NCBI RefSeq assembly: GCF_947497005.1
Contig: NZ_CANMFF010000001.1
Location: forward strand, 248,001-312,000
Origin: an uncultured Ruegeria sp.
GTDB taxonomy: Bacteria; Pseudomonadota; Alphaproteobacteria; Rhodobacterales; Rhodobacteraceae
Direction of reading: 5' to 3'
Length of the DNA: 64,000 nt
In this document: positions 1-8,990 of the stretch, in pieces
How positions within the stretch are numbered: position 1 is the stretch's first letter
Layout: every line of letters begins with the position of its first letter
Notes under the pieces: model-generated
What the model was told of the DNA's origin: nothing
The model's database searches: none
What the model saw: only the letters and a program-made list of their open reading frames with translations
Translations under genes and position numbers: made by a program

Positions 1-1910
1 TTGCGGAAACTTGCTTTGCCCAGCGGTCCGGCGTCAAGCGCCTGAACCTCGTTCCCGATCACTTCGTCTATACGGGCCAGATGCGGTACCGCTTCGATCA
101 GTGCGCTGCGCAGTTGTGCCAGCGAGTCAAACGGCAGTGTTGCGCCCAACTCGTCAGACAGAGCCCGCAGGATCGCCCAGTTTTCCTTGGCTTCACCCGG
201 CGCAAACCCAGCGCGCATCGCCAGTTGAGGACGACCTTCTGTGTTTACGAACAGACCGTTTTCCTCGGTATAAGCCGCACCCGGCAGGATCACATCGGCG
301 CGATGGGCACCCCGGTCGCCGTGGCTTCCCTGATAGATGACAAAAGCACCGTCGGCGATCTCAACCTCATCGGCGCCCAGATTAAAAATCACATCCGCTG
401 CGTTGACGGCGTCCATGCCACCTTCGTTGGTGGCATCCACATCCATCGCGCCCACGCGCGAAGCTGCCGTGTGCAAAACGATCAGGCCACTATCGGTATT
501 GGCGGCAATGGTTTGAGCGGCAGCAAGAACGGCGGCTCCGTCGGCCTCTTGCAGCGCGCCTTGTCCGACGATAACCAAAGAGCGTTTGCCCTTGATCTCA
601 TCATCACCGCCCATATCGACGACTTTTTGCAGTGCCGCGCGATCGTCGCCAACGTGGTAATAGTCATAGGTCAGATCGACCGCTTGACCGACCAGAGCCA
701 ACTCGGCCCCGTGCGTCCACGCTTTGCGGATGCGCGCGTTCAGAACCGGAGCCTCTTCACGAGGGTTGGTCCCGATCAGCAGGATACGCTCCGCGCTGTC
801 GATGTCTTCGATTGCCGCGGTCCCGGCGTAAGCACCACGGTTTCCAGCAGGCAAATTGGCACCATCGGTACGGCACTCGACAATGCCGCCCTGCCTTTCG
901 ATCATTTGTTTGAGCGCGAACGCAGCCTCAACAGAAGTTTGATCGCCAACTATCCCGGCAGGTTTCTCAGCCGCTTTTAATGCCTCGGCGGCCTTGGTCA
1001 GTGCCTCGGGCCACGAGGCAGGGCGCAATTTGCCGTTTTCACGGATATATGGCTTGTCCAAACGTTGGCGGCGCAGACCATCCCAGACGAACCTGGTCTT
1101 GTCACTGATCCATTCCTCGTTCACGCCATCATGGTTGCGCGGTAGGAAGCGCATCACTTCGCGCCCTTTCGTGTCCACGCGGATGTTCGAGCCCAGAGCA
1201 TCCATGACGTCGATGCTCTCAGTTTTCGTCAATTCCCATGGACGTGCCGTAAATGCATAAGGTTTTGAGGTCAGCGCCCCAACAGGGCACAGGTCGATGA
1301 TGTTTCCTTGCAGGTTCGAGTCCAACGTCTGATTCAGATAGGACGTGATCTCGGAATCCTCACCGCGCCCGGTCTGACCCATCTGAGTGATCCCGGCGAC
1401 CTCGGTCGTGAACCGCACGCAGCGTGTACAGCTGATGCAGCGGGTCATCGCAGTGCCAACCAGCGGGCCAAGATCCAGATCATCGACAGCGCGCTTCGCC
1501 TCTTTGAAACGCGAACCCGAGACACCATAAGCCATGGCCTGATCCTGCAGGTCGCACTCACCACCCTGATCGCAGATCGGGCAATCCAGCGGGTGGTTGA
1601 TCAGCAGGAACTCCATCACCCCTTCGCGGGCTTTCTTAACCATGGGCGAGTTGGTCTTGACCACCGGCGGCTGGCCCTCAGGCCCTGGACGAAGGTCGCG
1701 CACCTGCATCGCGCAGGACGCCGCAGGCTTTGGTGGCCCGCCGACAACCTCAACCAGACACATTCGGCAGTTCCCGGCGATCGACAGACGCTCGTGATAG
1801 CAGAAACGCGGCACTTCGACCCCAGCCTGTTCACAGGCCTGGATCAGTGTCATCGCACCATCGACTTCGATTTCCTGCCCGTCGATGTTTACTTTGCGGA
1901 GGTCAGACAT
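1..1910 (-). CDS. nuoG: NADH-quinone oxidoreductase subunit G (partial, 3' end beyond window)
   Basis: Large peripheral-arm subunit of respiratory complex I that carries several iron-sulfur clusters on the path from FMN to quinone. The frame starts at the ATG ending at 1910 ([11 protein letters not shown]) and stays open to the left edge, about 636 codons, so only the C-terminus is missing. Visible motifs include the N-terminal [2Fe-2S] ferredoxin fold ([15 protein letters not shown], then ASCAMQ), the [14 protein letters not shown] segment with His plus Cys ligands, and CISCTRC followed by DLCPVGAL for a further [4Fe-4S] cluster. The rest matches the molybdopterin-oxidoreductase-like domain of NuoG. 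It is the last nuo gene visible here; nuoH and later genes should follow outside the window. Family assignment is secure. Confidence 0.96.
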   Translation of the reverse strand, partial: MSDLRKVNIDGQEIEVDGAMTLIQACEQAGVEVPRFCYHERLSIAGNCRMCLVEVVGGPPKPAASCAMQVRDLRPGPEGQPPVVKTNSPMVKKAREGVMEFLLINHPLDCPICDQGGECDLQDQAMAYGVSGSRFKEAKRAVDDLDLGPLVGTAMTRCISCTRCVRFTTEVAGITQMGQTGRGEDSEITSYLNQTLDSNLQGNIIDLCPVGALTSKPYAFTARPWELTKTESIDVMDALGSNIRVDTKGREVMRFLPRNHDGVNEEWISDKTRFVWDGLRRQRLDKPYIRENGKLRPASWPEALTKAAEALKAAEKPAGIVGDQTSVEAAFALKQMIERQGGIVECRTDGANLPAGNRGAYAGTAAIEDIDSAERILLIGTNPREEAPVLNARIRKAWTHGAELALVGQAVDLTYDYYHVGDDRAALQKVVDMGGDDEIKGKRSLVIVGQGALQEADGAAVLAAAQTIAANTDSGLIVLHTAASRVGAMDVDATNEGGMDAVNAADVIFNLGADEVEIADGAFVIYQGSHGDRGAHRADVILPGAAYTEENGLFVNTEGRPQLAMRAGFAPGEAKENWAILRALSDELGATLPFDSLAQLRSALIEAVPHLARIDEVIGNEVQALDAGPLGKASFR

Positions 1911-1917
1911 AGTGACT

Positions 1918-2370
1918 TCAACCTTTCAGGAATGTGCCAATGGTAGAGCTTTTGGCGATCTCGCTTCGGCCCGCTGAACACATTGTCTCTGGCACGCCCA
2001 CGACGATCCCCCTTTCCTGGATATAGCGGATTGCATCATCCTGTATCCGTTTCCGAGGCATATTTTCTTCGAGATACTTAAAGTCGCTTTCCCGATACCC
2101 TTTGGCTTCAAGATCATCGGCAGTGGCTTTCATGCTTCGCGCAATCCGTGATCGATCCACTGACAAAGTCGGGCAGCCAATCGCAATTTGCTGGGCCATC
2201 GCATTGGCGAAGGCGACATCATACAGGTTTTCCGGGATTTCGGTGCGGAACTGAGAACGTGAGGCAGCCGTTTCCGCTGTCTCGTTGGTGGTCGTCTGGC
2301 ATCCGGCAACAAGTACCAGCAACAAACAACCACATAAGGCTTTGGTGAAAGTACAGAACCCCATCCTCAA
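1918..2370 (-). CDS. DUF5333-like lipoprotein, paralogue 2
   Basis: Protein of unknown function, 150 aa if the TTG start is used. That TTG overlaps the stop of the upstream paralogue (TTGA); an ATG two codons later at 2364 is the alternative. The N-terminus has a hydrophobic stretch ending in a lipobox (LVLVAGC), so an exported lipoprotein is expected. The rest resembles the next gene upstream: a helix containing '[18 protein letters not shown]', a [11 protein letters not shown] segment and a C-terminal MCSAGRSEI...IGTFLKG segment. From memory this resembles the DUF5333 family of Rhodobacterales, often found in nuo operons; I could not check a profile. It ends 7 bases before the nuoG start, so it is very likely co-transcribed and co-translated with nuoG. 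Confidence 0.75.
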   Translation of the reverse strand: MRMGFCTFTKALCGCLLLVLVAGCQTTTNETAETAASRSQFRTEIPENLYDVAFANAMAQQIAIGCPTLSVDRSRIARSMKATADDLEAKGYRESDFKYLEENMPRKRIQDDAIRYIQERGIVVGVPETMCSAGRSEIAKSSTIGTFLKG

Positions 2371-2771
2371 TTCGCCCTCAAGTACACGCCTATGGCGCTA
2401 TTTCTTTGTATTTCTTTCTGCCCAAGCGAGCAGAATGTGTTGGGGTCGTCGTATGTCACGCCGTTTTGGGTCAAATACGCCCCTCCCTTGGCCCGCATCC
2501 GGTCCTTTTCAGCATCCGACTCGACATATGACCGGATTTCCGCGTCCGAGTATCCCAGTTTGTTCGCTTTGGACCGCAGCCCCCACATCACGCTGATCGC
2601 TTTCAATCGCCGCCCGCTGATCGAGGGGCAGTATTCCGAAATCTCATTTGCGATGGCGATGTAATAGAGTTCATTGTCGATCTCTTTGACATCCCTCAAG
2701 GGCGGCTTCGCTTCTGCCATAGCAGGGAAAGCCGTCAGAGCGGCCAGACCGAACATTTTTGCAAAAGACAT
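2367..2771 (-). CDS. DUF5333-like secreted protein, paralogue 1
   Basis: Exported protein of unknown function, 134 aa from the ATG ending at 2771 (MSFAKMFGLAALTAFPAMAEA), which gives a classic signal peptide with a cleavage site near AMAEA. An upstream in-frame extension exists, but this start has a good ribosome-binding site (AAGGAAG, 4 to 5 bases before). The mature part shares its layout with the downstream gene: a YYIAIANEISEYCPSIS segment, KANKLGYSDAEIRSYV, and FCSLGQKEI...IGVYLRAN. Two conserved Cys could form a disulfide. This is a tandem duplication: one copy keeps a cleavable signal peptide and the other has become a lipoprotein. DUF5333 is my recollection of the family name, not a computed hit. 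Confidence 0.75.
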   Translation of the reverse strand: MSFAKMFGLAALTAFPAMAEAKPPLRDVKEIDNELYYIAIANEISEYCPSISGRRLKAISVMWGLRSKANKLGYSDAEIRSYVESDAEKDRMRAKGGAYLTQNGVTYDDPNTFCSLGQKEIQRNSAIGVYLRAN

Positions 2772-2869
2772 GACACTTCCTTTCGTTTTGGAAGCTCCAA
2801 AACGAGTTGGTTCGGCCTTGCTAGGCAATAACAGCCCGTCAGTCGCGTCATGATATGCAAAAAGGCGTG

Positions 2870-3220
2870 TCATGGCCGTTGGCAGGTTCCCGCAAATGTC
2901 AGTTGATCATCACTGATGCGGAGATTTTGCGGTTCAGTATCCGGGCCAACTTTCCAGTTTATACGCGACGACCCAAAATTCTGAACACAGAACTTGGTGC
3001 CTTCATGGCGGCCAGCCTCGCGCGCGCCGTCCAATGATGCGGACACGCCTTTCACGACAACTGTAAAATCGGTCGGCGATGCTTTCTTGTCGACCACCTT
3101 CGCCTTGGTCCTGAATGACTTTCCGTCGAACAGGATACGATCCTCTGACGGTTTAATAATACCGCATGCGGACACGCTCGCTAGCGCCAGCACGACAATA
3201 AGGGTTCTTGGGGCCTTCAT
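2870..3220 (-). CDS. Small lipoprotein in the nuo operon
   Basis: A 116-aa protein of unknown function. The N-terminus MKAPRTLIVVLALASVSACG is a lipoprotein signal with lipobox SVSAC, so it should be anchored in a membrane facing the periplasm. The mature part has a lysine-rich beta-like region (FRTKAKVVDKKASPTDFTVVVKGVS) and one or two Cys near the C-terminus (FCVQNFG, GTCQRP). A GAGGGAA ribosome-binding site precedes the ATG. It lies between the MAPEG gene and the two DUF5333-like genes, all on the nuo strand, so it belongs to the same transcript. I recognise no domain; a structural or assembly role near complex I is only a guess from position. Confidence 0.7.
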   Translation of the reverse strand: MKAPRTLIVVLALASVSACGIIKPSEDRILFDGKSFRTKAKVVDKKASPTDFTVVVKGVSASLDGAREAGRHEGTKFCVQNFGSSRINWKVGPDTEPQNLRISDDQLTFAGTCQRP

Positions 3221-3257
3221 AGTTTCCCTCTTTGTGTTCTTATCCGCCGCGCCACAA

Positions 3258-3674
3258 TCAAAACGCCGCCACCAGTGCCATAAGCCCGATCACAATCATG
3301 CAGGCCCATCCCAAAACATAAAGCACAGACCGCAGACCGCTGTTCGGTTTTCCTATGCCCTTTATATGCACCACCAACATCACCAATCGCGCCACCAAAG
3401 CGACGGACGCCAGCAGATTGACCCAGAGCGGGCTGGCACCCAGCAAAACGGCCGCTGTCACAACGGTCGCAAACGCCGGAAGCGTTTCCGTTCCATTCAG
3501 ATAGGCCCGGTTCAGACGATAGGCTTGATCGGCGTAGTTCTGCTCTGGGGTTGCCCCCGGCGCGAGGCCCTTGCCCTGCTTGGCCAGCGCCGAAAACGGG
3601 GCCAAGACCAGAACAACCAGTGTGAAAAGCACAACCGACGCAATCGCGTGGCCATATTCTGCAAAGATATTCAT
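3258..3674 (-). CDS. MAPEG family membrane protein
   Basis: A 138-aa integral membrane protein of the MAPEG type (membrane-associated proteins in eicosanoid and glutathione metabolism). Visible are four hydrophobic segments and the family-like central part QNYADQAYRLNRAYLNGTETLPAFATVV, with its Asn-Arg-Ala and Glu-Thr-Leu-Pro pattern, followed by ARLVMLVVHIKGI. Bacterial MAPEG proteins are mostly uncharacterised; some have glutathione transferase or peroxidase activity. The ATG lies 5 bases after the nuoF stop, so the gene is part of the nuo transcript. Why a MAPEG protein sits in the complex I operon is unknown; oxidative-stress protection of the membrane arm would be a guess. Confidence 0.85.
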   Translation of the reverse strand: MNIFAEYGHAIASVVLFTLVVLVLAPFSALAKQGKGLAPGATPEQNYADQAYRLNRAYLNGTETLPAFATVVTAAVLLGASPLWVNLLASVALVARLVMLVVHIKGIGKPNSGLRSVLYVLGWACMIVIGLMALVAAF

Positions 3675-3679
3675 CTCGC

Positions 3680-4978
3680 TTACTCCGCCGCCATCGCACC
3701 CATGCGGCCCGATTTCTGGGCCTTGATGCGGTCTTCGATTTCTTCACGGAAGTTGCGGATCAGGCCCTGGATCGGCCAGGCTGCCGCGTCACCGAGTGCA
3801 CAGATCGTGTGACCTTCGACCTGTTTGGTCACGTCGAACAGCATGTCGATCTCTTCCGGTTCGGCCTCGCCGCGTACCAGACGGTCCATCACACGCATCA
3901 TCCAGCCGGTGCCTTCGCGGCACGGCGTACATTGGCCACAGCTTTCATGCTTGTAGAATTTCGACAGACGCCAAATCGCCTTGATGATGTCGGTGGACTT
4001 GTCCATCACGATCACCGCAGCTGTGCCCAGGCCCGAGCCCAGATCGTTGCGCAGATAATCAAAATCCATGATCGCGTCACGCATGTTCTCACCGCGCACG
4101 CAAGGAACCGACGACCCCCCCGGGATCACGGCAAGCAGATTGTCCCAACCGCCGCGAATGCCGCCGCAATGGGTTTCGATCAGCTCTTCGAAGGAAATCG
4201 ACATCGCCTCTTCGACAACACACGGGTTGTTCACATGACCCGAGATCGCAAACAGTTTTGTGCCTGCGTTGTTCTGGCGCCCAAAGCCGGCAAACCAATC
4301 GGCGCCCCGGCGCAGGATAGTCGGCACAACCGCAATCGATTCCACGTTGTTCACAGTTGTCGGGCAACCATACAGACCCGCCCCTGCCGGGAACGGGGGT
4401 TTCATCCTCGGCATACCCTTCTTGCCTTCTAGGCTTTCGATCAGGGCGGTTTCTTCGCCGCAGATATAGGCCCCTGCCCCATGATGCAGGAAGATATCGA
4501 AATCCCAACCTGTACTGGCCGCGTTCTTGCCCAGCAGGCCCGCATCATAGGCCTCATCAATCGCGGCCTGCAGCGCCTCACGTTCGCGAATGTATTCGCC
4601 GCGCAGGTAGATGTAGCAGGTGTGAGCATTCATCGCGAACGACGCGATCAGGCAGCCTTCGATCAGCGTGTGCGGATCATGGCGCATGATCTCGCGATCT
4701 TTGCAGGTGCCAGGTTCGGATTCGTCGGCGTTTACCACCAGATAAGACGGACGACCGTCGCTTTCCTTGGGCATGAATGACCATTTCAAACCCGTCGGGA
4801 AACCCGCTCCACCACGACCACGAAGGCCAGAATCCTTCATCGTCTGAATGATCCAGTCACGACCGTTGCCTATCAGGCCAGAAGTGCCGTCCCAATGCCC
4901 GCGGGCTTGCGCGCCTTTCAGCGTGCGCTCATGCATCCCGTAGATGTTGGTGAAGATCCGGTCCTGATCCTTCAGCAT
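3680..4978 (-). CDS. nuoF: NADH-quinone oxidoreductase subunit F
   Basis: The NADH-binding, FMN-containing subunit of complex I, which takes electrons from NADH and passes them to the iron-sulfur chain. It is 432 aa, normal for the family. Visible are the glycine-rich NADH/FMN motif GRGGAGFP (residues 54-61), the FMN/NAD region [17 protein letters not shown], and the [4Fe-4S] ligand motif [12 protein letters not shown] around residue 350 with a further Cys in TICALGD. It follows the DUF5337-like gene by 12 bases and is followed by the MAPEG gene. With NuoE and NuoG it forms the NADH dehydrogenase module. Confidence 0.98.
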   Translation of the reverse strand: MLKDQDRIFTNIYGMHERTLKGAQARGHWDGTSGLIGNGRDWIIQTMKDSGLRGRGGAGFPTGLKWSFMPKESDGRPSYLVVNADESEPGTCKDREIMRHDPHTLIEGCLIASFAMNAHTCYIYLRGEYIREREALQAAIDEAYDAGLLGKNAASTGWDFDIFLHHGAGAYICGEETALIESLEGKKGMPRMKPPFPAGAGLYGCPTTVNNVESIAVVPTILRRGADWFAGFGRQNNAGTKLFAISGHVNNPCVVEEAMSISFEELIETHCGGIRGGWDNLLAVIPGGSSVPCVRGENMRDAIMDFDYLRNDLGSGLGTAAVIVMDKSTDIIKAIWRLSKFYKHESCGQCTPCREGTGWMMRVMDRLVRGEAEPEEIDMLFDVTKQVEGHTICALGDAAAWPIQGLIRNFREEIEDRIKAQKSGRMGAMAAE

Positions 4979-4990
4979 CGTGTGTTACCT

Positions 4991-5212
4991 TCAGCTGTCC
5001 TGACGCATGCGCCAGAGTTGAAAAATATTAATGCCCGCATAAATGAACGCCGCCAGAGCAGCGAGGTCAAACAGCAGAGCATGCCGGGTCGTCAAACCCA
5101 GCGCGGGGCCAATGAACATGTTCATGCCAAGCCAGATCAGCATGGTCACAGCGATGACCACCCCGATATGTCGGCCCTTACGGGCTATGGCCAGTTCCTT
5201 GTCTTTGTCCAT
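4991..5212 (-). CDS. DUF5337-like small membrane protein
   Basis: A 73-aa protein with two predicted membrane helices (IGVVIAVTMLIWLGMNMFIGPAL and ALLFDLAALAAFIYAGINIFQLW), a charged N-terminus (MDKDKELAIARKGR) and a charged C-terminus (RMRQDS). I recall this as the DUF5337 family, which in Rhodobacteraceae is usually found between nuoE and nuoF, exactly as here. The function is unknown. The gene is tightly packed, 29 bases after the nuoE stop and 12 bases before nuoF, so it is co-expressed with complex I. A supernumerary membrane subunit or assembly factor is possible but unproven. Confidence 0.8.
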   Translation of the reverse strand: MDKDKELAIARKGRHIGVVIAVTMLIWLGMNMFIGPALGLTTRHALLFDLAALAAFIYAGINIFQLWRMRQDS

Positions 5213-5241
5213 CTTCCCCCGATGCCCGGTTGGGCACCCGT

Positions 5242-6381
5242 CTAGTCTTCGTACGTGCCATCTTCCTTGGCACGTTTGGCAAACTCGGTCTCTTCACCCG
5301 CAGCCAATCTGGCCGCCTGTTCGATCCAGTCATCCCGTTCGATCCGGCCTTTGAATTTCAAACGCGCGTCGACCCAAGCCACGTGCTCGGGCGTCCACGC
5401 GGCGATCTGGTCATAGTGATAGAAACCCAGCTCGTTCAGCGTCTGTTCCAGCTTGGGGCCGACGCCTTTCAACAGCTTCAGGTCATCGGCCTTACCATCG
5501 CGTGCACCCGTCAGGGTTTCGGGCTGGTCTTCTTTGACGTCAGCGGGTTTGGCTTTGACTTCCTTGGTAGCAGGCTTGGCTTTCGCCTCTGCCGCTTGCT
5601 TCACGGCCGGTTTCGGAGCCTCAGGCACCTTGGGCGGTTCTGCTGCCGCCGACGCACCTGCCTGCTTGCCGTCCTTACCAAGCCACGGTGTCAGGATCGG
5701 AACCTCGGTCCCGTCAATGCGCTTGACCGTGTCGCCCAGATCCGTCGCCAATTCGACGCTGGCGTTGTACTGAGGTTTTCCCGCCTCATGCTCGGTCAGA
5801 CTGGTCAGACCTTTAAGCGGTTCTGCTGCATAACGTCCGTTTTGCGGACCCGGTGCAGGAACTTTGCCCGCCACCAAATCATCGAGGATCTTGCCAAAGC
5901 TCTCGGCGGTCAGGTCTTCGTAATAATCCTTACCGATTTGCGCCATCGGCGCGTTGGTGCAGGATCCGAGGCACTCCACCTCTTCCCAGCTCAACTTGCC
6001 GTCCGCAGACAGTTCATGCGGTTTCGCTGCGATCTTTTCTTTACAGACCGCGATCAGATCCTCGGCCCCGCAGATCATGCACGACGTCGTGCCGCAGACC
6101 TGAATATGCGCGACAGACCCAACCGGTTGCAGCTGAAACATGAAGTAGAAGGACGCAACCTCAAGTACACGGATGTAGGCCATACCCAGTATATCGGCGA
6201 CGGATTCAATCGCCGGACGGCTCAGCCAGCCCTCCTGCTCTTGCGCGCGCCATAAAAGCGGGATGACCGCGCTGGCCTGACGGCCCTCAGGGTATTTGGT
6301 GATCTGCGCTTCTGCCCATTGCTGATTGGCAGCGGTAAAGGCGAAGTTTTCGGGTTGTTCGGGGTGCAGACGGCGCAGCAT
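5242..6381 (-). CDS. nuoE: NADH-quinone oxidoreductase subunit E with C-terminal helix-hairpin-helix-like extension
   Basis: [2Fe-2S] subunit of the complex I NADH module. The thioredoxin-like domain occupies about residues 1-170, with the four cluster ligands visible as C96 and C101 (VCGTTSC) and C137 and C141 (ECLGSC). At 379 aa it is more than twice the length of E. coli NuoE (about 166 aa). After a low-complexity linker rich in Ala, Lys and Pro (about 220-290), the last 80 residues form a domain with [10 protein letters not shown] and [13 protein letters not shown], which looks like a helix-hairpin-helix fold also seen as tails on other alphaproteobacterial proteins. The ATG overlaps the upstream stop by one base. 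The role of the tail is not known. Confidence 0.95.
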   Translation of the reverse strand: MLRRLHPEQPENFAFTAANQQWAEAQITKYPEGRQASAVIPLLWRAQEQEGWLSRPAIESVADILGMAYIRVLEVASFYFMFQLQPVGSVAHIQVCGTTSCMICGAEDLIAVCKEKIAAKPHELSADGKLSWEEVECLGSCTNAPMAQIGKDYYEDLTAESFGKILDDLVAGKVPAPGPQNGRYAAEPLKGLTSLTEHEAGKPQYNASVELATDLGDTVKRIDGTEVPILTPWLGKDGKQAGASAAAEPPKVPEAPKPAVKQAAEAKAKPATKEVKAKPADVKEDQPETLTGARDGKADDLKLLKGVGPKLEQTLNELGFYHYDQIAAWTPEHVAWVDARLKFKGRIERDDWIEQAARLAAGEETEFAKRAKEDGTYED

Positions 6382-6857
6382 TAGCAGGCATCTCCGATCA
6401 CGATAATATAGGGGTCTTCCTGATGCGCCCGGCCTTGATCCACAAGACGGGCAATCAAGTCGGGTGTTTCGGCTTGGGTAAATCCGGCAGGTCGCAGTTT
6501 GATTTCAGCCTCTTCCTCGACCATACGGCAGCCGTTCAGGCGCACGAAATCGTAAAGTGCGTCGGCGCGGCCCGCCGCGTTTTCGGACGCCAGCCCATGC
6601 GCACCGCAGATTGCCGGTGCGATCTCGAATGTAGGCCCATCCAGCCCGGCCAATCCTTGCTCGGCCCATCCATTTACCACCGCACTGACATCCTCGGGGC
6701 GCAAGTCACGTGCAGAAAACGCATCCTCAACCCGCGAGACATCCAGCCGACAACCGTTTTCACGCATAACTTCAAGCACTTTTGCCGTCGGATGTGTCGA
6801 CGTGGCATGCAACGGAGTGGCCGCTGCAAGGGCAAAGATCAGGGCAAGACGTCTCAC
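6381..6857 (-). CDS. Periplasmic protein of unknown function between nuoD and nuoE
   Basis: A 158-aa exported protein: [20 protein letters not shown] is a good cleavable signal peptide. The mature part seems to contain two related halves, each with a helix carrying the motif NGCR ([15 protein letters not shown] and [15 protein letters not shown]) followed by a second helix ending in 'VVNGWAEQG' or 'LIARLVDQG'. The total of four Cys (NGCR twice, [13 protein letters not shown]) suggests disulfides in the periplasm. Start and stop overlap with both neighbours (4 bases with nuoD, 1 base with nuoE), which argues for translational coupling. I know no function; it corresponds in position to one of the unidentified reading frames of Rhodobacter and Paracoccus nuo operons. 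Confidence 0.8.
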   Translation of the reverse strand: MRRLALIFALAAATPLHATSTHPTAKVLEVMRENGCRLDVSRVEDAFSARDLRPEDVSAVVNGWAEQGLAGLDGPTFEIAPAICGAHGLASENAAGRADALYDFVRLNGCRMVEEEAEIKLRPAGFTQAETPDLIARLVDQGRAHQEDPYIIVIGDAC

Positions 6858-8077
6858 CGATCAATCTCCCCAAACACAACGTCCATGGTGCCGATGATGG
6901 CAGCAACATCCGCCAGTTGGTGGCCTCCGGCGATGTGGTCCATGGCTTGCAGGTGCAGGAAACCCGGTGCGCGCAGCTTGGCGCGGTAGGGTTTGTTGCT
7001 GCCGTCGGCGACCAGATAGACGCCGAACTCCCCCTTGGGGGCCTCGACGGCGGCATAAACCTCGCCCGCAGGCACGTGGAAGCCTTCGGTGTAAAGCTTG
7101 AAGTGATGGATCAGGCTTTCCATCGAAGTCTTCATGTCCGAGCGCTTCGGCGGGGTGATCTTACCCCGTGCCAGCACGTCTCCGGGGCAGTCGCGGATTT
7201 TGGCGATGGCCTGACGGATGATCAGCAGCGATTGACGCATCTCTTCCATCCGAACCAGATAGCGGTCATAGCAGTCGCCGTTCTTGCCGACGGGGATCTG
7301 GAATTCGAACTCGTCATAGCACTCATAGGGCTGCGCCCGGCGCAGGTCCCAGGCCAGACCCGATCCACGCACCATCACGCCCGAGAAGCCGTATTTCTGG
7401 ATGTCATCCTCGGTCACCACGCCAATATCGGCGTTGCGCTGTTTGAAGATACGGTTTTCGGTCAGCAGACCATCAATATCGTCCAGAACCGCTGGGAATT
7501 CATGGCTCCATGCCTCGATATCGTCCAGCAGCTCGGGCGGCAGATCCTGATGTACACCACCGGGGCGGAAATAGGCGGCGTGCAGACGGGCACCACAGGC
7601 GCGCTCATAAAACACCATCAGCTTTTCGCGTTCTTCAAAACCCCAGAGAGGTGGGGTCAGCGCGCCGACATCCATCGCCTGTGTGGTGACGTTCAGAAGG
7701 TGGTTCAGAATGCGCCCGATCTCGGAATACAGAACCCGGATCAGCGAACCACGGCGCGGCACCTCGACACCGGTCAATTTCTCGATAGCCAGACACCAGG
7801 CATGTTCCTGATTCATCGGCGCCACATAATCCAGCCTATCAAAATACGGTAGGTTCTGCAGATAGGTCCGGCTTTCCATCAGCTTCTCAGTACCACGGTG
7901 CAGCAAGCCAATATGCGGGTCACAACGCTCGACGATCTCGCCGTCCAGCTCAAGAACAAGACGCAGAACCCCGTGCGCCGCAGGGTGTTGCGGGCCGAAG
8001 TTGATGTTGAAATTGCGGATCTTCTGTTCTCCGCTCAGCGCGTCCGTGCTGCCGTCATCATATCTTGAGCCGTCCAT
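6854..8077 (-). CDS. nuoD: NADH-quinone oxidoreductase subunit D
   Basis: 49-kDa-type subunit that, with NuoB, forms the quinone-reduction site at the junction of peripheral and membrane arms. It is 407 aa from the ATG ending at 8077, whose ATG overlaps the preceding stop as TGATG; an in-frame TTG one codon earlier is less likely. Family hallmarks include [20 protein letters not shown] near the N-terminus with the conserved His pair, [30 protein letters not shown] and the C-terminal DVVFGEIDR. NuoC is encoded separately, as usual in alphaproteobacteria and unlike the NuoCD fusion of E. coli. Confidence 0.98.
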   Translation of the reverse strand: MDGSRYDDGSTDALSGEQKIRNFNINFGPQHPAAHGVLRLVLELDGEIVERCDPHIGLLHRGTEKLMESRTYLQNLPYFDRLDYVAPMNQEHAWCLAIEKLTGVEVPRRGSLIRVLYSEIGRILNHLLNVTTQAMDVGALTPPLWGFEEREKLMVFYERACGARLHAAYFRPGGVHQDLPPELLDDIEAWSHEFPAVLDDIDGLLTENRIFKQRNADIGVVTEDDIQKYGFSGVMVRGSGLAWDLRRAQPYECYDEFEFQIPVGKNGDCYDRYLVRMEEMRQSLLIIRQAIAKIRDCPGDVLARGKITPPKRSDMKTSMESLIHHFKLYTEGFHVPAGEVYAAVEAPKGEFGVYLVADGSNKPYRAKLRAPGFLHLQAMDHIAGGHQLADVAAIIGTMDVVFGEIDR

Positions 8078-8199
8078 CAACGTCCCCGTTTCTTCTTTGC
8101 TTCGGCCCGAACCCGAACCTTTTTCGCCTCGGCCGTCTTGGCTGCAGCGCCGGCCAGCAGAACACCCAACGCGCCCAGAATGATCAACTCACCCATCAT
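8077..8199 (-). CDS. 40-aa single-helix protein between nuoC and nuoD
   Basis: Very short frame found by reading the gap between nuoC and nuoD. Translation gives a hydrophobic N-terminal half ([20 protein letters not shown]) followed by a strongly basic tail with Lys, Arg, Ala and Glu ([20 protein letters not shown]). Its start lies 1 base after the stop of the 57-aa gene, and its TGA overlaps the nuoD ATG as TGATG, so the packing is that of translated genes. One membrane helix with a positive cytoplasmic tail is predicted. It is too small for default gene calling and may be missing from annotations. Function unknown; it matches the position of an unidentified reading frame in related nuo operons. 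Confidence 0.6.
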   Translation of the reverse strand: MMGELIILGALGVLLAGAAAKTAEAKKVRVRAEAKKKRGR

Positions 8200-8200
8200 C

Positions 8201-8374
8201 TCAGCGACGCTCCAACTCTTGCAATTTCAGTCCGACCCACCACAACAGGGCGATCGTGCCGAAAGGGACCAGACACAGCAGGCACCAGACTTTGTTGATC
8301 CCGAAGAACGGCAGTATCTTCACCATCGGAATGATGGTCAGCGCAGACAAGATCAGCCACCAGATGCTACCCAT
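8201..8374 (-). CDS. 57-aa two-helix membrane protein between nuoC and nuoD
   Basis: Short frame read directly from the sequence. The protein starts [20 protein letters not shown] and continues with a second hydrophobic segment rich in Trp, Leu and Cys (WCLLCLVPFGTIALLWWVGL), ending in QELERR. It looks like a two-helix inner-membrane protein. Its ATG overlaps the nuoC TAA by one base (TAATG), so it must be on the nuo transcript and is probably made by re-initiation after nuoC. It resembles, in broad character, the small SHOCT- or PLDN-like membrane proteins, but I do not recognise a family. A small accessory subunit of complex I is a testable idea. Confidence 0.65.
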   Translation of the reverse strand: MGSIWWLILSALTIIPMVKILPFFGINKVWCLLCLVPFGTIALLWWVGLKLQELERR

Positions 8375-8979
8375 TATTCGGTCTCCTGTTTCTCATCCCC
8401 CGGCAGAATGTAGTTCGCACCTTCCCATGGAGACATGAAATCAAACTGACGGTATTCCTGCACCAGCGACACGGGCTCATAGACCACACGTTTCTGAGCC
8501 TCGTCGTAACGGACCTCGATATAGCCGGTGGTCGGGAAATCCTTGCGCAGCGGATAACCGCGGAACCCATAGTCCGTCAGAATGCGCCTAAGATCCGGAT
8601 GCCCCGAGAACAGGATTCCGAACATATCGTACACCTCGCGCTCGAACCAGTTGGCCGAGGGATGCACGTCAACGATTGAGGGCACCATGTCTTCTTCACG
8701 GATTGAAACCCGCAAACGAATGCGCTGGTTCTGGTACATCGACAGGAAGTGATACACCACGTCGAACCGCTTGGCCCGTTCGGGATAGTCGACACCGGTA
8801 ATGTCCACCAAAGTCGAGAACTGACAGTTGCGGTCGGACTTCAGGAACTCGATGAATTCCACAAGGTTCGACGGAGCAACATCCACGTTCAGCTCATCAT
8901 GGGTTACATCCCATGACAAAACGCAATCAGCCCTCTTCAGTTCCAATTGTGCGCCGAGTTCCTTGAGTGCTTCGCTCAT
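8374..8979 (-). CDS. nuoC: NADH-quinone oxidoreductase subunit C
   Basis: 30-kDa-type subunit of complex I that packs against NuoD in the peripheral arm. It is 201 aa, typical for a stand-alone NuoC. The family signature is visible as [20 protein letters not shown] followed by [20 protein letters not shown] and [20 protein letters not shown]. The ATG is 11 bases after the nuoB stop and is preceded by a GAGGAGAG ribosome-binding site that overlaps that stop. The C-terminal part ([20 protein letters not shown]) is also typical. Confidence 0.97.
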   Translation of the reverse strand: MSEALKELGAQLELKRADCVLSWDVTHDELNVDVAPSNLVEFIEFLKSDRNCQFSTLVDITGVDYPERAKRFDVVYHFLSMYQNQRIRLRVSIREEDMVPSIVDVHPSANWFEREVYDMFGILFSGHPDLRRILTDYGFRGYPLRKDFPTTGYIEVRYDEAQKRVVYEPVSLVQEYRQFDFMSPWEGANYILPGDEKQETE

Positions 8980-8990
8980 CAGCTCTCTCC

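Noticed and set aside
81..980. Long open frame on the plus strand opposite nuoG.
   Set aside because: It is an antisense shadow of the high-GC nuoG sequence; its protein has no family features, while the minus-strand frame has all NuoG motifs.
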